Of a stretch of DNA of 64,000 bases, positions 45,730-56,777 are shown piece by piece. The notes below the pieces were generated by a model. The model searched no databases. It worked only from the letters and a program-made list of their open reading frames with translations, and was not told the DNA's origin. How positions within the stretch are numbered: the stretch's first letter is position 1; each line of letters begins with the position of its first letter. A program made the position numbers and the translations under genes. The stretch lies in the NCBI GenBank assembly GCA_007449985.2, contig VIIQ02000674.1, forward strand, positions 1 through 64,000, in the 5' to 3' direction. This DNA comes from Desmodesmus armatus (taxonomy: Eukaryota > Chlorophyta > Chlorophyceae > Sphaeropleales > Scenedesmaceae).

Positions 45730-47830
45730 GCCTGGAAACACTGGCAGGTGAAGCTGCAGCCAGCACTCACCAATGGATGCCGACAAAATCGCACGCCAGT
45801 GACGAGCCACCACTCCAACTGCCGCCAGACGCTGCCCACCCGTTAGAATGTCTCTGCTGTGGGGCACGTAATCGTCGTCCGGCAACATCTCCAACTGCAG
45901 GTCCTGCACCAGCGGCATGGCTGCAAAATGGCCCCCAACGTTGATGATCAGCACTGCCTCGTTGCAGCTGAACGCCATGTGTTGGTCCAAGTCAATATCC
46001 ACGCCGTAGGGAGGGAACACATGGCCAGTGCAGGTTGTCAGGTCCGGCTCAGTGGAACCACTGCGCGGCTCTGGGTGATGCGGTGACAAGATGACCACCA
46101 CCTGGTCCAACTCGGTCGCCAGGACCCTGCCCACCATGTCAGGGGTCAGGCCCTCACCTAGGCCTTCTTCGCCACCATCCAGATGTGTCAGCGCTTCGTC
46201 AGCTTCTTTCATCTGTTTTTTTGCCTCCTCCGACCCTGCTAGGGGCATCTGCAGAAGGCGCACACAGCATGGCAGCAAAGTGCTATATAGATCTAACTTG
46301 AATAAATTTGTATAAAATCTCCAGACTGAATTCAACACAGTACTTGAATTTGAAATATACAGCACAACAAGCCGTAACAGCATCCGCACGGCTGCCAGCT
46401 GAGCAACCATCAAGAAGATCGACACATACCTCGTGCAGAGCGCCTGCCCATTCCCTCAGGCGATTCTTGAACCTATCCGCGAGCTGGATGCCGCCCACTT
46501 CCTGCAAGATAGCTGGATCCTGGGACCAGTAAAATCCGGCTTCTCTCACAGAGGCCGGCATACTGTGGCCTTGGGGCTGGGCGAGCATTGCCAGAAGTGT
46601 GGCATTGATCAGGCACCCCAGCCGAGCAGCTGACGCACTGAGGCCGAAGCAGCCAAGAGCCGCCAAACAGCGTTTGTGGGCATCAAGGGGATCCAGGGCA
46701 CGGCTAGAAGCCGTTGCGCCCTGAACACAGGCCTTGTTTGTAGTCATCTCCAAGGCAGAAATCAAGCGAACCTCCTGTCAAGGCACCAGAAGTAGCCAGC
46801 ACAACAGGCAAAGGCCCAGCCAGTCAGCAATTTGCAGGAATCGCACACAAGATAAATGCTGTTGCAACAGGACTGAAAACAGCAGCCTGACTTGAAGAAA
46901 ACCAGCTGCACAACTCACGCACAGCATCAGCGGCATCGCAAATAAGCAGTATCATGCTACTGCTGCTGGCAGCAAGGACTTCTGCTGGGCACCATGGACG
47001 CTGTAGAACCTACAGAATGCACTGCAGAACCCAAAGAACGCACCTTGGAACAGTCTTGGGCACTGGCAGCTAGCAGGACACGTCCCCCTTCAACAGCCCT
47101 AGCCTTCTGCACAGCCTCCTGATTCACCAGAGCAGAACCCAGAACTGAACCAGGTTGACATGGCAGGTCAAGCCTTCGCTCTGCAGGGACACGGTGCTGC
47201 TGCCAACGCAATGAAACCTCCGCTGGTCGTGGTGTTGACTGGTGTGACTGGGTTGGCCTACGAGACAGCAGGCAGGGCGGAGCAGCAAGGGATTGTTGCA
47301 GCCTCGGAGGGTCGACACCTGACAGACTCTTGTAGCACACAGCAGGCACGTCAATGTCAATACGTAATTCATGTTCCTTGAAACATTTTAGCACTTACCT
47401 GGCCACATTGCTGCCATTCTGCCTTCCAGCTGGCACAACTCGGATCCCCGCGCGTTGCTGAAATTGTTGCCACGAGCTGAATTGAACGAAAACAGCTATA
47501 TGTAGACGATGATATCACGTACCGTACATGTACGCAAAGTAGAGTGCTAAGTATCTGAAGAACATTCGATGCTAAACCCAATTGCGACGTGTCAGCGCCA
47601 CGTGTCAAGCAGGCGTGAAACATTGGCAGCTTGCACGTGTGTGTGCTTGCTGCTGTAAACCAGTGCAGTTTCGTAATTCCCCTGCTGGTCAGGCCGTGAT
47701 TGTTCGGCAATCCGAGGCATTCATGAGCAAGTACCCACACATGTCCCATATCGGCCTTCTTGCTGTAAACAAGGATCGAAGCTTTCAACACCTCAAGCAA
47801 GGTGCAAATGTGCCCGAGCATATACTTGCC
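45730..47830 (-). repeat. duplicated block B' (inverted copy of B)
   Basis: Reverse-complement counterpart of 37480-40000; see that entry for landmarks. It is shorter because intron and upstream sequence differ. Confidence 0.75.
45771..46774 (-). CDS. unknown duplicated gene, copy B' (more intact)
   Basis: Minus-strand exon 46774-46430 (345 nt, acceptor TTGACAG, donor GTATGT) encodes ALDPLDAHKRCLAALGCFGL and INATLLAMLAQPQGH. Exon 46248-45771 (478 nt, acceptor TTCTGCAG, donor GTGAGT) encodes LAGSEEAKKQMKEADEALTH, LTPDMVGRVLATELDQVVVI, TGHVFPPYGVDIDLDQH and VIINVGGHFAAMPLVQDL. Both exons are open, unlike copy B, and the intron between them carries an AT-rich insertion near 46290-46380. An upstream conserved frame at 47394-47180 (RIDIDVPAVCYKSL, VDPPRLQQSLAA) and an ATG near 47417 before a GTAAGT donor may be earlier exons. 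The 3' end is not found. Function unknown. Confidence 0.6.
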
Positions 47831-48406
47831 CATCTACGGGGCATGGGTACTGACAGGTGTCCACCTGACTGCCAGCTGACAGGTGTCTGCCCCAGCAGGA
47901 CTGTTGCTCACCCTTGCATACGCATGGCAGGACCACATTGAGGGGATACCGGCAGTGCTTGCGGCAACCACCTTATTATGTTTTGTGTTTGGCTGCTTCC
48001 TTCTTTCCTGCTGTTGGTGTGCAGTTGCATATCCTGCCACAGGCCAGTGGCCCCTGGTGATGCAGAGGCAGCTTGTGACTGATCTGGCGGTCAGCGACTA
48101 AATATCGGCGTCTGCAAGTGGCACGGGATGGCTTACAGGGGTTGTTGGAATGTGATCGTCCTGGAATACAATTTCGCCATGCTGTGGGCCAAAGTGATTG
48201 CCAATCTGAGGGCCTCAGAAAGCTTACAAGCTAATAAGATGATGGTAAAGCACCATCATGGGTACACCGATGTGAATGCTCTGGTAGGCACCTTACACAC
48301 ATGAGTGCATGTTCTTGTTGTCCCAAAGAATGGCAAGGAGAGGGAGACTTCTTGCCATGGCATCCTGGCCAGGATGGTCGAGACACTTGAAGAGGCTCAG
48401 TCTTCC

Positions 48407-49306
48407 TAGCTGCTGGAGTTGCCAGATGCCTTGATGCAGTGCTGTGCTGCCAGGGCCCACAGCAGGCTGCACAATGCTGCTGCGCAGGCACAGGACAGCA
48501 TTGTAGCAGTCCTGCCTGAACAGCATAAGGTGGACAGCGTGCTGCTTTACCTGCGCAAGCATGCCCAGCATGTCAGCAGTGTCCAGCTCAGGGGTGATAA
48601 GCGGCGCTGAGTCAGTCCCTGTCTGTGAGCCGCCTAGTGGCAAGCTGTTGCACCTGTGGTCCCTGAATATCTCAGCTGTTCCATTTTGTTCTGCCCCTGA
48701 TCTGGACGTTAGCGACCTGAGGTGAGTCAAGAGATGCTGGAGCCACCTCATGGGCTGAGCGGGCTGCATGAGTTGCACTTGGCTGCACAGTTTGAATCAG
48801 CAGCGGATCCCACAGCAGCTGAAGCCCTGCAAGCAGTTGGTCAAGTGATAGGACTCCTGAGGAAGCTTGCAGTGAGGATGTGGGACCCCCCAAGAGCAGA
48901 GGAGAGGCTGCTACTGCAGCTGATACAGCTGTGGCAGCTGACGGAACTTTGCAACTTGCGGCCACTTGCAGTGTATTTCATGAGCTCCCTGCACGAACCC
49001 ACAGCGTCCAATTCTGAGAGCTTTCATGTTTTGTTGCATTGGGGACAGGCCTGGAATCAGGAAAGTCATTGTGCGTCTGCCGACCGGCGGTTCAACAACG
49101 GCTGTGTGGTGTTGACTGCAAGCAGTTGCGCTGCGGTTGCTGCTGTTGCTATGTTGAGCAGGACCCAGGCAATGAGCCCGTGTGGCGGCAGCTGCTGCGG
49201 CTGCATGTGGACCACAACGACCCACAACTTGCACAGCAGGCGACTGCAGCCTTTGAAAGACAATGATGAGCTGCAAGCCAGAGCGCGGCAGGAGGGCTGG
49301 GCATGA
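48407..49306 (+). pseudogene. F-box/LRR copy 3, truncated
   Basis: After a TAG at 48407, the frame LLELPDALMQCCAARAHSRL continues to VDSVLLYLRKHAQHVSSVQL and stops at 48608. This matches copy 2 (ARAHSKLHG, VESVLQYLTNHGKHVSSLEL). A second frame, 48722-49306, has LSGLHELHLAAQF and LWQLTELCNLRPL, LRR-like, then degenerates. No intact reading frame links the parts. Confidence 0.6.
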
Positions 49307-49639
49307 AAGGTTTGAGGAAGCCTTGCAGGCTGCTAGACTAGGCAGGCAGGCTGGTCAGAGGATGGGGGTGGACGGACGTTTCTGTATGCTTGCTGCAGTG
49401 CATGCGCATGATGCTTGGTCTCTCTGTGGCTGACAGGGCACCATCCCGTAAGGCATCTCAACCCCCCACTGGGGGGTGGAGTCCACCCCAAATGCACTTG
49501 AGTGTTATGCAAGGGGCCTTGGTTTCCCAGCTTCCTGGCGTCCATGGGTGAAAGCTTCCAAGGCAGCTGGCACATGGCAGGCCTGCCGCAGTCTGTTGAT
49601 CCTGCTGATGCACTCAAATGCATCGCTTTTCCTTGGTTT

Positions 49640-49925
49640 ACTCAACTGCTGCTGCTGCTGCTGCTGTTGCTGCTATACTTGTTGCTGCTGCTGCTGCAGC
49701 TGCTGCTGTCGGACGGCAGATGACGTGCCAGTTAACATTGGTAGTGACTGTTCATCAGCCCGGGGCGAGGAGAAGACTGCAGGTGTTGTTGCTGGCGGGT
49801 GTTGCTGGAGCGTGACACCTCAGCGTTGCGGCTGGAGGCAAAGCTTGGCAAAGTGAAGGGAGGATATGCTGTCGACGGCTTCCGACGTCGGAAGGGTTCA
49901 CAAAAGTCAAGAACTTCAAGGCGCC
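49640..49925 (+). pseudogene. truncated MFAP1 pseudogene
   Basis: A CTG-rich tract leads into GCAGATGACGTGC, matching the intron end and first ~30 nt of MFAP1 exon 9. The sequence then jumps to a clear copy of the last exon (GAGGAGAAG, GTTGTTGCTGGCGGGT, GACACCTCAGCGTTGCGGC, AAGCTTGGCAAAG, GGTTCACAAAA, AAGAACTTCAAG) with indels that destroy the frame. Because intron sequence is kept, this is a DNA-level partial duplication with internal deletion, not a processed copy. Confidence 0.85.
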
Positions 49926-51025
49926 ATGAACACGAACACATGCACACTGTGCTTTGCAGGCTTTGTCTTGCACCAAGTTGCAGTGACAAAGTGTCTCATC
50001 CTGTGTTGGTGTGAATGCAATGTTTGTCTGATCCCTGCGCCGCTGTTCAGCACTCTGATCAAGCCGTCTCCTGTGCGGCGTGGTGGGGAATGCTGAACAT
50101 ACCGACCACAAGCACCTTTACCCGGTCAAGTTGCACCTTGACAAGTAATTTGGGGGGGGGGGGGCAAGAAAGGTTACACACAGACACATTTGCAACACAT
50201 CAATGGCATTGCCTACCAGGATTGAGCTGGTTGAAACACTAGGGTGGGGATATATTCCAACCCCCATCAGTGGTTTGCACCACCTATCTCAAGATACACC
50301 AGACAAAAGCCTAAATCAATGCAAGCATGTGACAGAAAGGGAGCCTTCATCAAGATAACAAAGCAACAACAACCCCCCCCCCCCCCCCGGTACAGAAGTG
50401 GGGAGAGAACAGCTAAAATCAAGCAGTCAGCAGCACCAAGAAACTATGCAGTACTTGCAACACCCAGCACTGCGCAAACAGCCAGCTTGCTATACACCTG
50501 CCACAGGCCGGAGGGGAGACTCAGTGGCTTGCCGCGCACACATGAACTTGATGTCAGCCATCTGTGTAGCCATGGGTTGAGGGCTTGGGTAGCTCACTTC
50601 GAGTTGTACTCCAGCTGCATCTGCCGGCTGGAGCCCATGACCCTGCACGGCAATTGGCAGTGACGACAGCATGTTGGAGGAAGTCAGCATGTGCAATGTT
50701 TCATTGAACTGACTTGACATATGTAAGAACTTTGTTATCCTAATTATAAGCGCTTGAACACCCTGAAGTGAGCCAACTTGAAGGCCCGTGATGTACCAGT
50801 GCATAGGGGCACCACAGTACAACTTGTGACATTTTTGTTACTAGTGCTGTTGGGCAAAAGATGTGTACCCGTAGCTGTCCGTGAATGCCAGTGCGTAGCT
50901 GGTTAGTACGCAATGCTGTCAGCCATCCTGGCACGCGCACAAAGCCTGACTAGAGAACGCTGACGGCCTTGCACACCACAGGTGCGGTTGTGAGGATGTG
51001 CAGGTGTCAAACAGTAACAGATGGC
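49926..51025. other. no supported gene
   Basis: Spacer with a G13 run at 50151-50163 and a C run near 50373. Open frames are short and unsupported. Confidence 0.45.
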
Positions 51026-51623
51026 TTACATGTTCACCAACTCAGGGACAGCGACTGTCATTGACCGCTCGACCTTCAGGGTGACTTTCTCTTTGACTTT
51101 GCCGCGCTGACTGACCGTGGTCCTTTTCTTCCTCTGCAGCCAGCAGCAAATGGCAGAACACAACAAGTCTGAGTGACACCCTGTCAAGTTGAACAACCGA
51201 ACCACAGACTCCAGTTGTGCCACTCAGCACTATCTGCAGCGCGTCAGTGAGTGCTGTTGGGAGTGCCCGTCTGAAGGCTTGCAACCTGGCACCCATGGCA
51301 ACTTTCGCGACACACTGTAGTACAATTTTGAGCACTAATCTGCAGAGGGGACTCTGACACACACTTGTTGCATCAAAAAACTGATCGCCCTATGAGCATG
51401 CTTTGGATCCTGACACAGCTTAAGTAGGAAAAGCAGTAGTATGCTACGTGATTCTCACCTGTGTGAACGTAGCCTCATGGACGCCCAACTCTGCTGTTTC
51501 CTCAGTCTCTTCAAGGGTGCAGCTGTTCTTGCCGCGGGTGACAGCCTTGACGGTGCAGCTTACTTTGGTGGACTCGGACTTGCCCCGCACAGCCATTGCC
51601 TTGGACTTGTTGGACTTGGCCAT
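51026..51623 (-). CDS. small Lys-rich protein, family member 2
   Basis: ATG 51623; exon 51623-51459 (55 codons: MAKSNKSKAMAVRGKSESTK... to HEATFTQ) with a GTGAGA donor; exon 51133-51026 after GCTGCAG (RKKRTTVSQRGKVKEKVTLK..., stop TAA). Phase 0 junction, 90 aa in all, Lys/Arg/Thr/Ser-rich, no signal peptide or membrane segment. ATG is preceded by CTGCAG|AGACC, marking a 5' UTR intron whose donor lies near 52055. The promoter has heat-shock elements. The stop overlaps a TGTAA motif. Homologous to the genes at 30.3 and 54.1 kb. Function unknown; charge suggests nucleic-acid binding. Confidence 0.72.
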
Positions 51624-52054
51624 GGTCTCTGCAGCAACAAGCAAAACACACATTGCAGGACTGTAAAAAGAGGAATGGTGGGACGCCTGACGCCGAGGCA
51701 TCAGCAACAATGTCAACGGTTTTATCGCACCCACGTGAGTATTACTGTGTAACACTGCTAGGAGACTGCACCTTGTCGAGCCTTGAGTCTCGACTGGCAG
51801 CAGGTTAGCGTTGAGTCTCGTTTTGCGAGGTGCATCAGTAAAGAAGTCACAAAGGTAAAAGACTAAATCAATGCTGGTGCTAGCAGGTTTGCTGAGCCTA
51901 TAATCAGCTGTTTGCAACAGCGATGTGCTAGCAGCACGCAGGCCTGACCAGCACGCATGCTGCTGGTGGACGAGTCACGTTCACTGTTTGTTTATTTTAT
52001 ATCAATAACCGAGCGATCAGGCATATGCTGCGTGCCTACTTGCTGTGTAGCTCA

Positions 52055-52290
52055 CCCTTGCTTGCACTTGCCACTGGCCAAAGCTTCAAATTTCAAAGAG
52101 CGAGGGTACTGGAATGTACTGAATCAGCAAACGAAAATCTAAGCGACGACTGAATGACGCTGGTAGCGCTGGTGCGGGGTTTTTATGCCTCAACTGCAGT
52201 GCCTCGTTTCAATCGAACTAACAGCGTTCTAGAATTCTGCAGTGCCTCGGACCAATCAAACAGAATCTACAATTCTTCTAGAATATTCTG
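52055..52290 (-). promoter_or_regulatory. heat-shock-type promoter and 5' exon of small Lys-rich gene 2
   Basis: TTCTAGAATATTC at 52276-52288 is a perfect three-unit heat-shock element (nTTCnnGAAnnTTCn); a partial one, TTCTAGAATTC, lies at 52227-52237. A TATA-like CATAAAAAC (minus strand, 52180-52188) follows 40-90 bp downstream. Next come the conserved ACTTGCCACTGGCCAAAGCT block (52066-52085 on the plus strand) and a GTGAGC donor at 52055. Confidence 0.6.
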
Positions 52291-52299
52291 TTGTAGAGC

Positions 52300-53281
52300 T
52301 GATGGAACAATCCAGAGTCTGCATCAAGCGAGCGAATAAGTAAGAGTAATCAACTTCAGACATTGTTCAAATATAGTATGGATTGGTGCCGTTAGGCGAG
52401 AGAGACATAGACCGTAGACCTGCTGCTCGGCTGTAAAAACAGAGAAATGGTGGGATGCCTGACTGCAGGCAGGGGTAATTTCAGCTGTGGTAAACCACCG
52501 GACCCACGTTGCAAGGTGCAAAGTGGGAGAATGCTGTAAAAAAGCCCTTGTTGATGTACAGGAAGGACATGCATGTCAGTTTTTGAACATTTATTGACAG
52601 CTGGTGGCCTCAGCAGTGGTCCCATTATTGTTGGTTGCCAGTTTTCACGACAGTGTTCCTCGCCAAAAAAACATACATTCCCAGTAAGGCCTTTGACAGC
52701 TTGATACATCCCCATGTGTCGCCCTTTGGGGCTTTATGACCCAATTGGTTGCAACCAACTGAGCGTCAAGTCTACTTAGTGTGTACTGAGCAGATGAGCC
52801 ATGTGATTGGGCACTGTGGGCACACGGTGTGTCCTGGCAGTGCAGAGCAGGTGCCACCTGCATGTGCAGCACAAGCAGGAAATGCTGCCTCGGAAGCCTG
52901 CAGGGACACTGCTCGCCGCCCATGCAAGCTCACCTCCTGCACACCTGTTCTGCCAGGTGTTAAGGCTGCACACAAGCAACACACGTATCTCACTCATAGC
53001 CTGAGTCAGGTGCAGCGTCAGTGACGGCTGGAGTTGTTCAAATGCAAAGTGGGCGACAGACATGAGTATTCCAAGAAGCAAGGCCCGGGCCAAAGCAGTC
53101 CGACTGGCAGCACATGCAAGTCATTCAAGGTTGCTGGCCACCAACATGGCATGCTGCTTGCTTGTTACCAAGTACCGGTACTACTGTGGTAGTACCACAA
53201 TCATCATCATACTGATACGGTGTCAGTATCCAACGCTCACCTGTTGAATCCTGCCTGTCAAGTTCCTACCTTTGGCTCTTG
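52300..53281. other. no supported gene
   Basis: Spacer between the heat-shock-type promoter and the CCTG tract. Short open frames only. Confidence 0.4.
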
Positions 53282-53618
<337 letters not shown>

Positions 53619-53959
53619 ACCCAAAAAGTGTTCTCTCTCCTCCAGAATGAAGACAGTCTACATCCAGCAATGAAGACAGTCTACATCCAGCAGCACAATG
53701 ACAACACACAGAAATATTGGGTCGCTGCCTGTCACAATGGGGAACAGTGTCAAGCATCCCCACTCAAGAAGATGAGAATGTGGTAGAGTTAGCACTGGTG
53801 ACAGAGACAGAGGCCCAGTCGCACCACAGATTGCAAACGCTCGTCAGGATAGCCTGCGGAACACGGCTGTCCAAGTACTTGCAACACACCAGCTTCAGCA
53901 GTTGCTTTGTTCTGTTCTGTGATGAACATCAGCCCCAAAACACTCTTACCACCCGCAGC

Positions 53960-54148
53960 ATGCTTGAATCAGGTTGATTCCAGCCTGTGCCAGCTTGGAA
54001 AACAGCTCCAAGTGACGGTTTGCTCCATGCCAATCCTCCCATGTCTTGACACGGGCCTTTGTGCTGTAGGCGTTACCCTCGGGGGCAGACTTGCCCCGCA
54101 CAGCCAGTGCCTTGCCCTTCACGACACCTCTCTCTTGGTTGTTGCCAT
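53960..54148 (-). pseudogene. small Lys-rich protein, family member 3, frameshifted
   Basis: ATG 54148 is preceded by CTGCAG|AGGCC as in the sister genes, but its frame stops after nine codons (MATTKREVS). One base over, the family motif appears: VVKGKALAVRGKSAPEGN, followed by KTWEDWHGANRHLEL and a GTAAGA donor near 53955. A 5' UTR donor (CCAAG|GTGAGC) lies near 54596 and a TATA-like CATAAAAC near 54680. Either a single-base deletion inactivated this copy or the sequence carries an error. Confidence 0.6.
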
Positions 54149-54299
54149 GGCCTCTGCAGAAATTTGCAGACACATTTGCAGGCTCAGTCAGCGAACATTC
54201 GAGACCCTTGAGGACATGCTCACGGGTTCCCTCGGATGCAGATGGGAGTGTTTTTACATACGTGCGTACAAATATTTGGTGCATACGGCGTGAGTACTA

Positions 54300-56100
54300 G
54301 TGGGCAACAAGCGTGACGGCACCTTGCTTGAGGAGCGTGAAGACCCTCGCAGCCCGTGCCTCGTTTGTCGTTCAGCCAGATAGAACGTTTTTACAGCATG
54401 CTTGTAAATGCGTTTAGGGAAGTTCTCTTGCTATCCAGCTTGCTGCGGGTGAGCTGGACGCGATAGCAGCACGGCGGCCTCACCAGCACACTGATGCGGC
54501 TGGTGTCTAGGCTCAATGGCAGTTTTAGTGCGGTAGATGAGCAAGTATCTGTCTTCTGCGTGCTATTTGCTACGTGCTGAACATGCACAGCTCACCTTGG
54601 CATGCCGCTATTGCACCACAAAGGGCAAACTTCGAGGGCGGGTGTCCTGAATGATAAACACTACATTGTACAAGACGTTTTATGCAGCACTGGTGGCGCT
54701 GGTGCGTTAAATTGTAGGGGGAGCACCTGGTTGCAGATGCCTCGGAGCCTCGGACTGTCGAACAAGAACAAATTGGGGCTTACCGTACGTGGATGCGTGT
54801 CTACCACCTGAGCGAAGATTGGTTTTGTTCCGGAGGAGAGGGAAGAGATGGGTTTGGATTCTCTGCTGTCGTGGGGACGCCAGCGTGGCCAGAGACCGTC
54901 CCTGAAGGACGACCGTGGCATATTCGGCTGTGCACCTGCGTGGTCCTCGTAGCTTTACTCGATGTCTCAGGGAGCGAAGTGACACAGAATTTTCGTTGCG
55001 ATGTGTCAGATGCACCAACTGCGCGCGAATTTGCGGTTGCCAGGTTTGCCCACTTTCCCCTTGGCCCGATGTTTGTCCACATATCACATCGCCCAGTTCC
55101 GCAGTAACTGTTACTCTCAATGCAGGTCGTGCTTGAACACCAGTCCTGCATGTAACAGTCATACCACAGCTATCACTGCAGGACTGCGTATCATAGCAAT
55201 GCAGCACCAAGTGCCACTTGCAGCCGCTGCAACAAGGTGCTGCACATCGACTTATAAGCAGGTGCTGGCTGCGGCAAACAAACTTGCACACAATCAAATC
55301 ACACCTACTAGGTGTGAGTCAGTCAGTCAGACATGCTTGTCACAATACATGAACAATACATCAGCAAGGATCCCATGGTGGCACAGCTGCTCTGCGCGCA
55401 CGCTTTGGCACATGGCTTCCAACCCCACAAATCTTCAGCACAGACTTTTCTGTCCTTACGTAGGATAGTAGGACGAGGTAGTATACTAGTAGTACTCTGA
55501 TCGCCAGGGTGTTCGGAACTTCAGGTGACCTGATCGTCAGCCGTAGTGCGGGACAATACTCTGGCAGAACACCACAGCACTACCAGTCACTGTACAGTAC
55601 TGCCAGGATCGCCGCTTGCTCAGCAGAACTGTATTTCCAACATTTGTACATGGGGTCTAAAGTTCAAAACAACGTGGCTTTGCTGGCAGTTTTGTACATC
55701 CTGCAAGGGCAAGGCAGGGCACCGCGGCAGCAAGCCCCAAAATAGTCAGGACATACGACTTGTTCAGGTTTGGAGCTGTGCATGGTCACTGATAGCTATT
55801 TGATACGGCCCTGATATACAGCTGATTCCTGCGTTTACACCGTGTATTGGCAATACGTGTTGTTTGCAAGAGGCAGTCAGCATCATGATGCAGCTGGTGT
55901 ACTACACAAAATGCGGCATATACGCATAGTGACAGCATCACCGACAGCGCTATGATAGCACTGCTGCTGCCGCAGCAACTGCTGCAGCCTACGCCGCCAC
56001 AGCGGTAATTGTACCCGTAGCCTGCCTGTACTACGTAGTATACAGTTTATAGTGCATGTGAACTGTACCTAGGCCAGAGGCCACCAGCAAGCCTTCAATG
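54300..56100. other. upstream and spacer region, no gene supported
   Basis: 54.7-54.9 kb shares segments (TGTTCCGGAGGAGAGGGAA; ATGCCTCGGA...CCGAACAA-like) with 37.5-37.9 and 47.7 kb, so upstream sequence of this gene family seems dispersed. 55.1-56.1 kb shows nothing clear. Confidence 0.4.
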
Positions 56101-56109
56101 ATTGACAGC

Positions 56110-56605
56110 CTACCTGTGCAGCATCTTGGCTGTGCTAGTGGATTTTTTTGCCTTGCAGGCTATGGTCTCCTCACCGGTCCCATGCTTTTTTCCCTTGGTG
56201 CTGCTCACTACCTGCAACAAGCAACACACAGTAGAACGGTAACAGTCATTCCCCGTAAGTAGTATGGACCAGTTTGCACCACAAGACAGACCTGCTAAGC
56301 TTTCAAGTCGGCAAGCCTTGCGGGGTCACCGTGACCGGGCCAGTGTGGTTCTCAACTGCAACTGCACAGCATGCCCGGCAGCGTTGGTGACATTGACAGG
56401 CTGCCCCTGAGGAGTACTTCCTGCTGGAAAGTACTCCCGGAGTACTGAGGGGCCTAGTCGGCCCGCATCAGTTCATGATTTCAGGCCGCCTGACGTCGGA
56501 CGTCGGGCTGAGGGTTGCCCCTTACCGTGGTTGACTTGGCCCAATCGTCCGGCAGCTCTGCTGCTTGCTCCTTCTCGTATTTGCCAAGCATCTTTCTGCA
56601 CTAGC
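56110..56605 (-). other. two small possible exons (minus strand)
   Basis: After GTGCAG, 56599-56527 can read MLGKYEKEQAAELPDDWAKS up to a GTAAGG donor. After TTGCAG, ~56214-56110 reads VVSSTKGKKHGTGEETI, then AKKSTSTAKMLHR and a stop, with phase 0 between. This could be another tiny basic protein or 3' exons of the membrane protein gene, whose last codons contain a GTGAGT donor. Confidence 0.35.
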
Positions 56606-56777
56606 TGTCACTGTGGCCCTGCTGCTGCAATTGACACCATTGGCAGGCCTTGCTTCGGAGGGCCGTCCATCCACCACACTCTGCTGATCTGCAGAGGTCT
56701 CATGAGCACTGTCCTGCTGAAGACGGCAATGCTCAGCCGGTTTCTGTCTCTGCTTAGCTGCCGCGCGTGCGCCTGAC

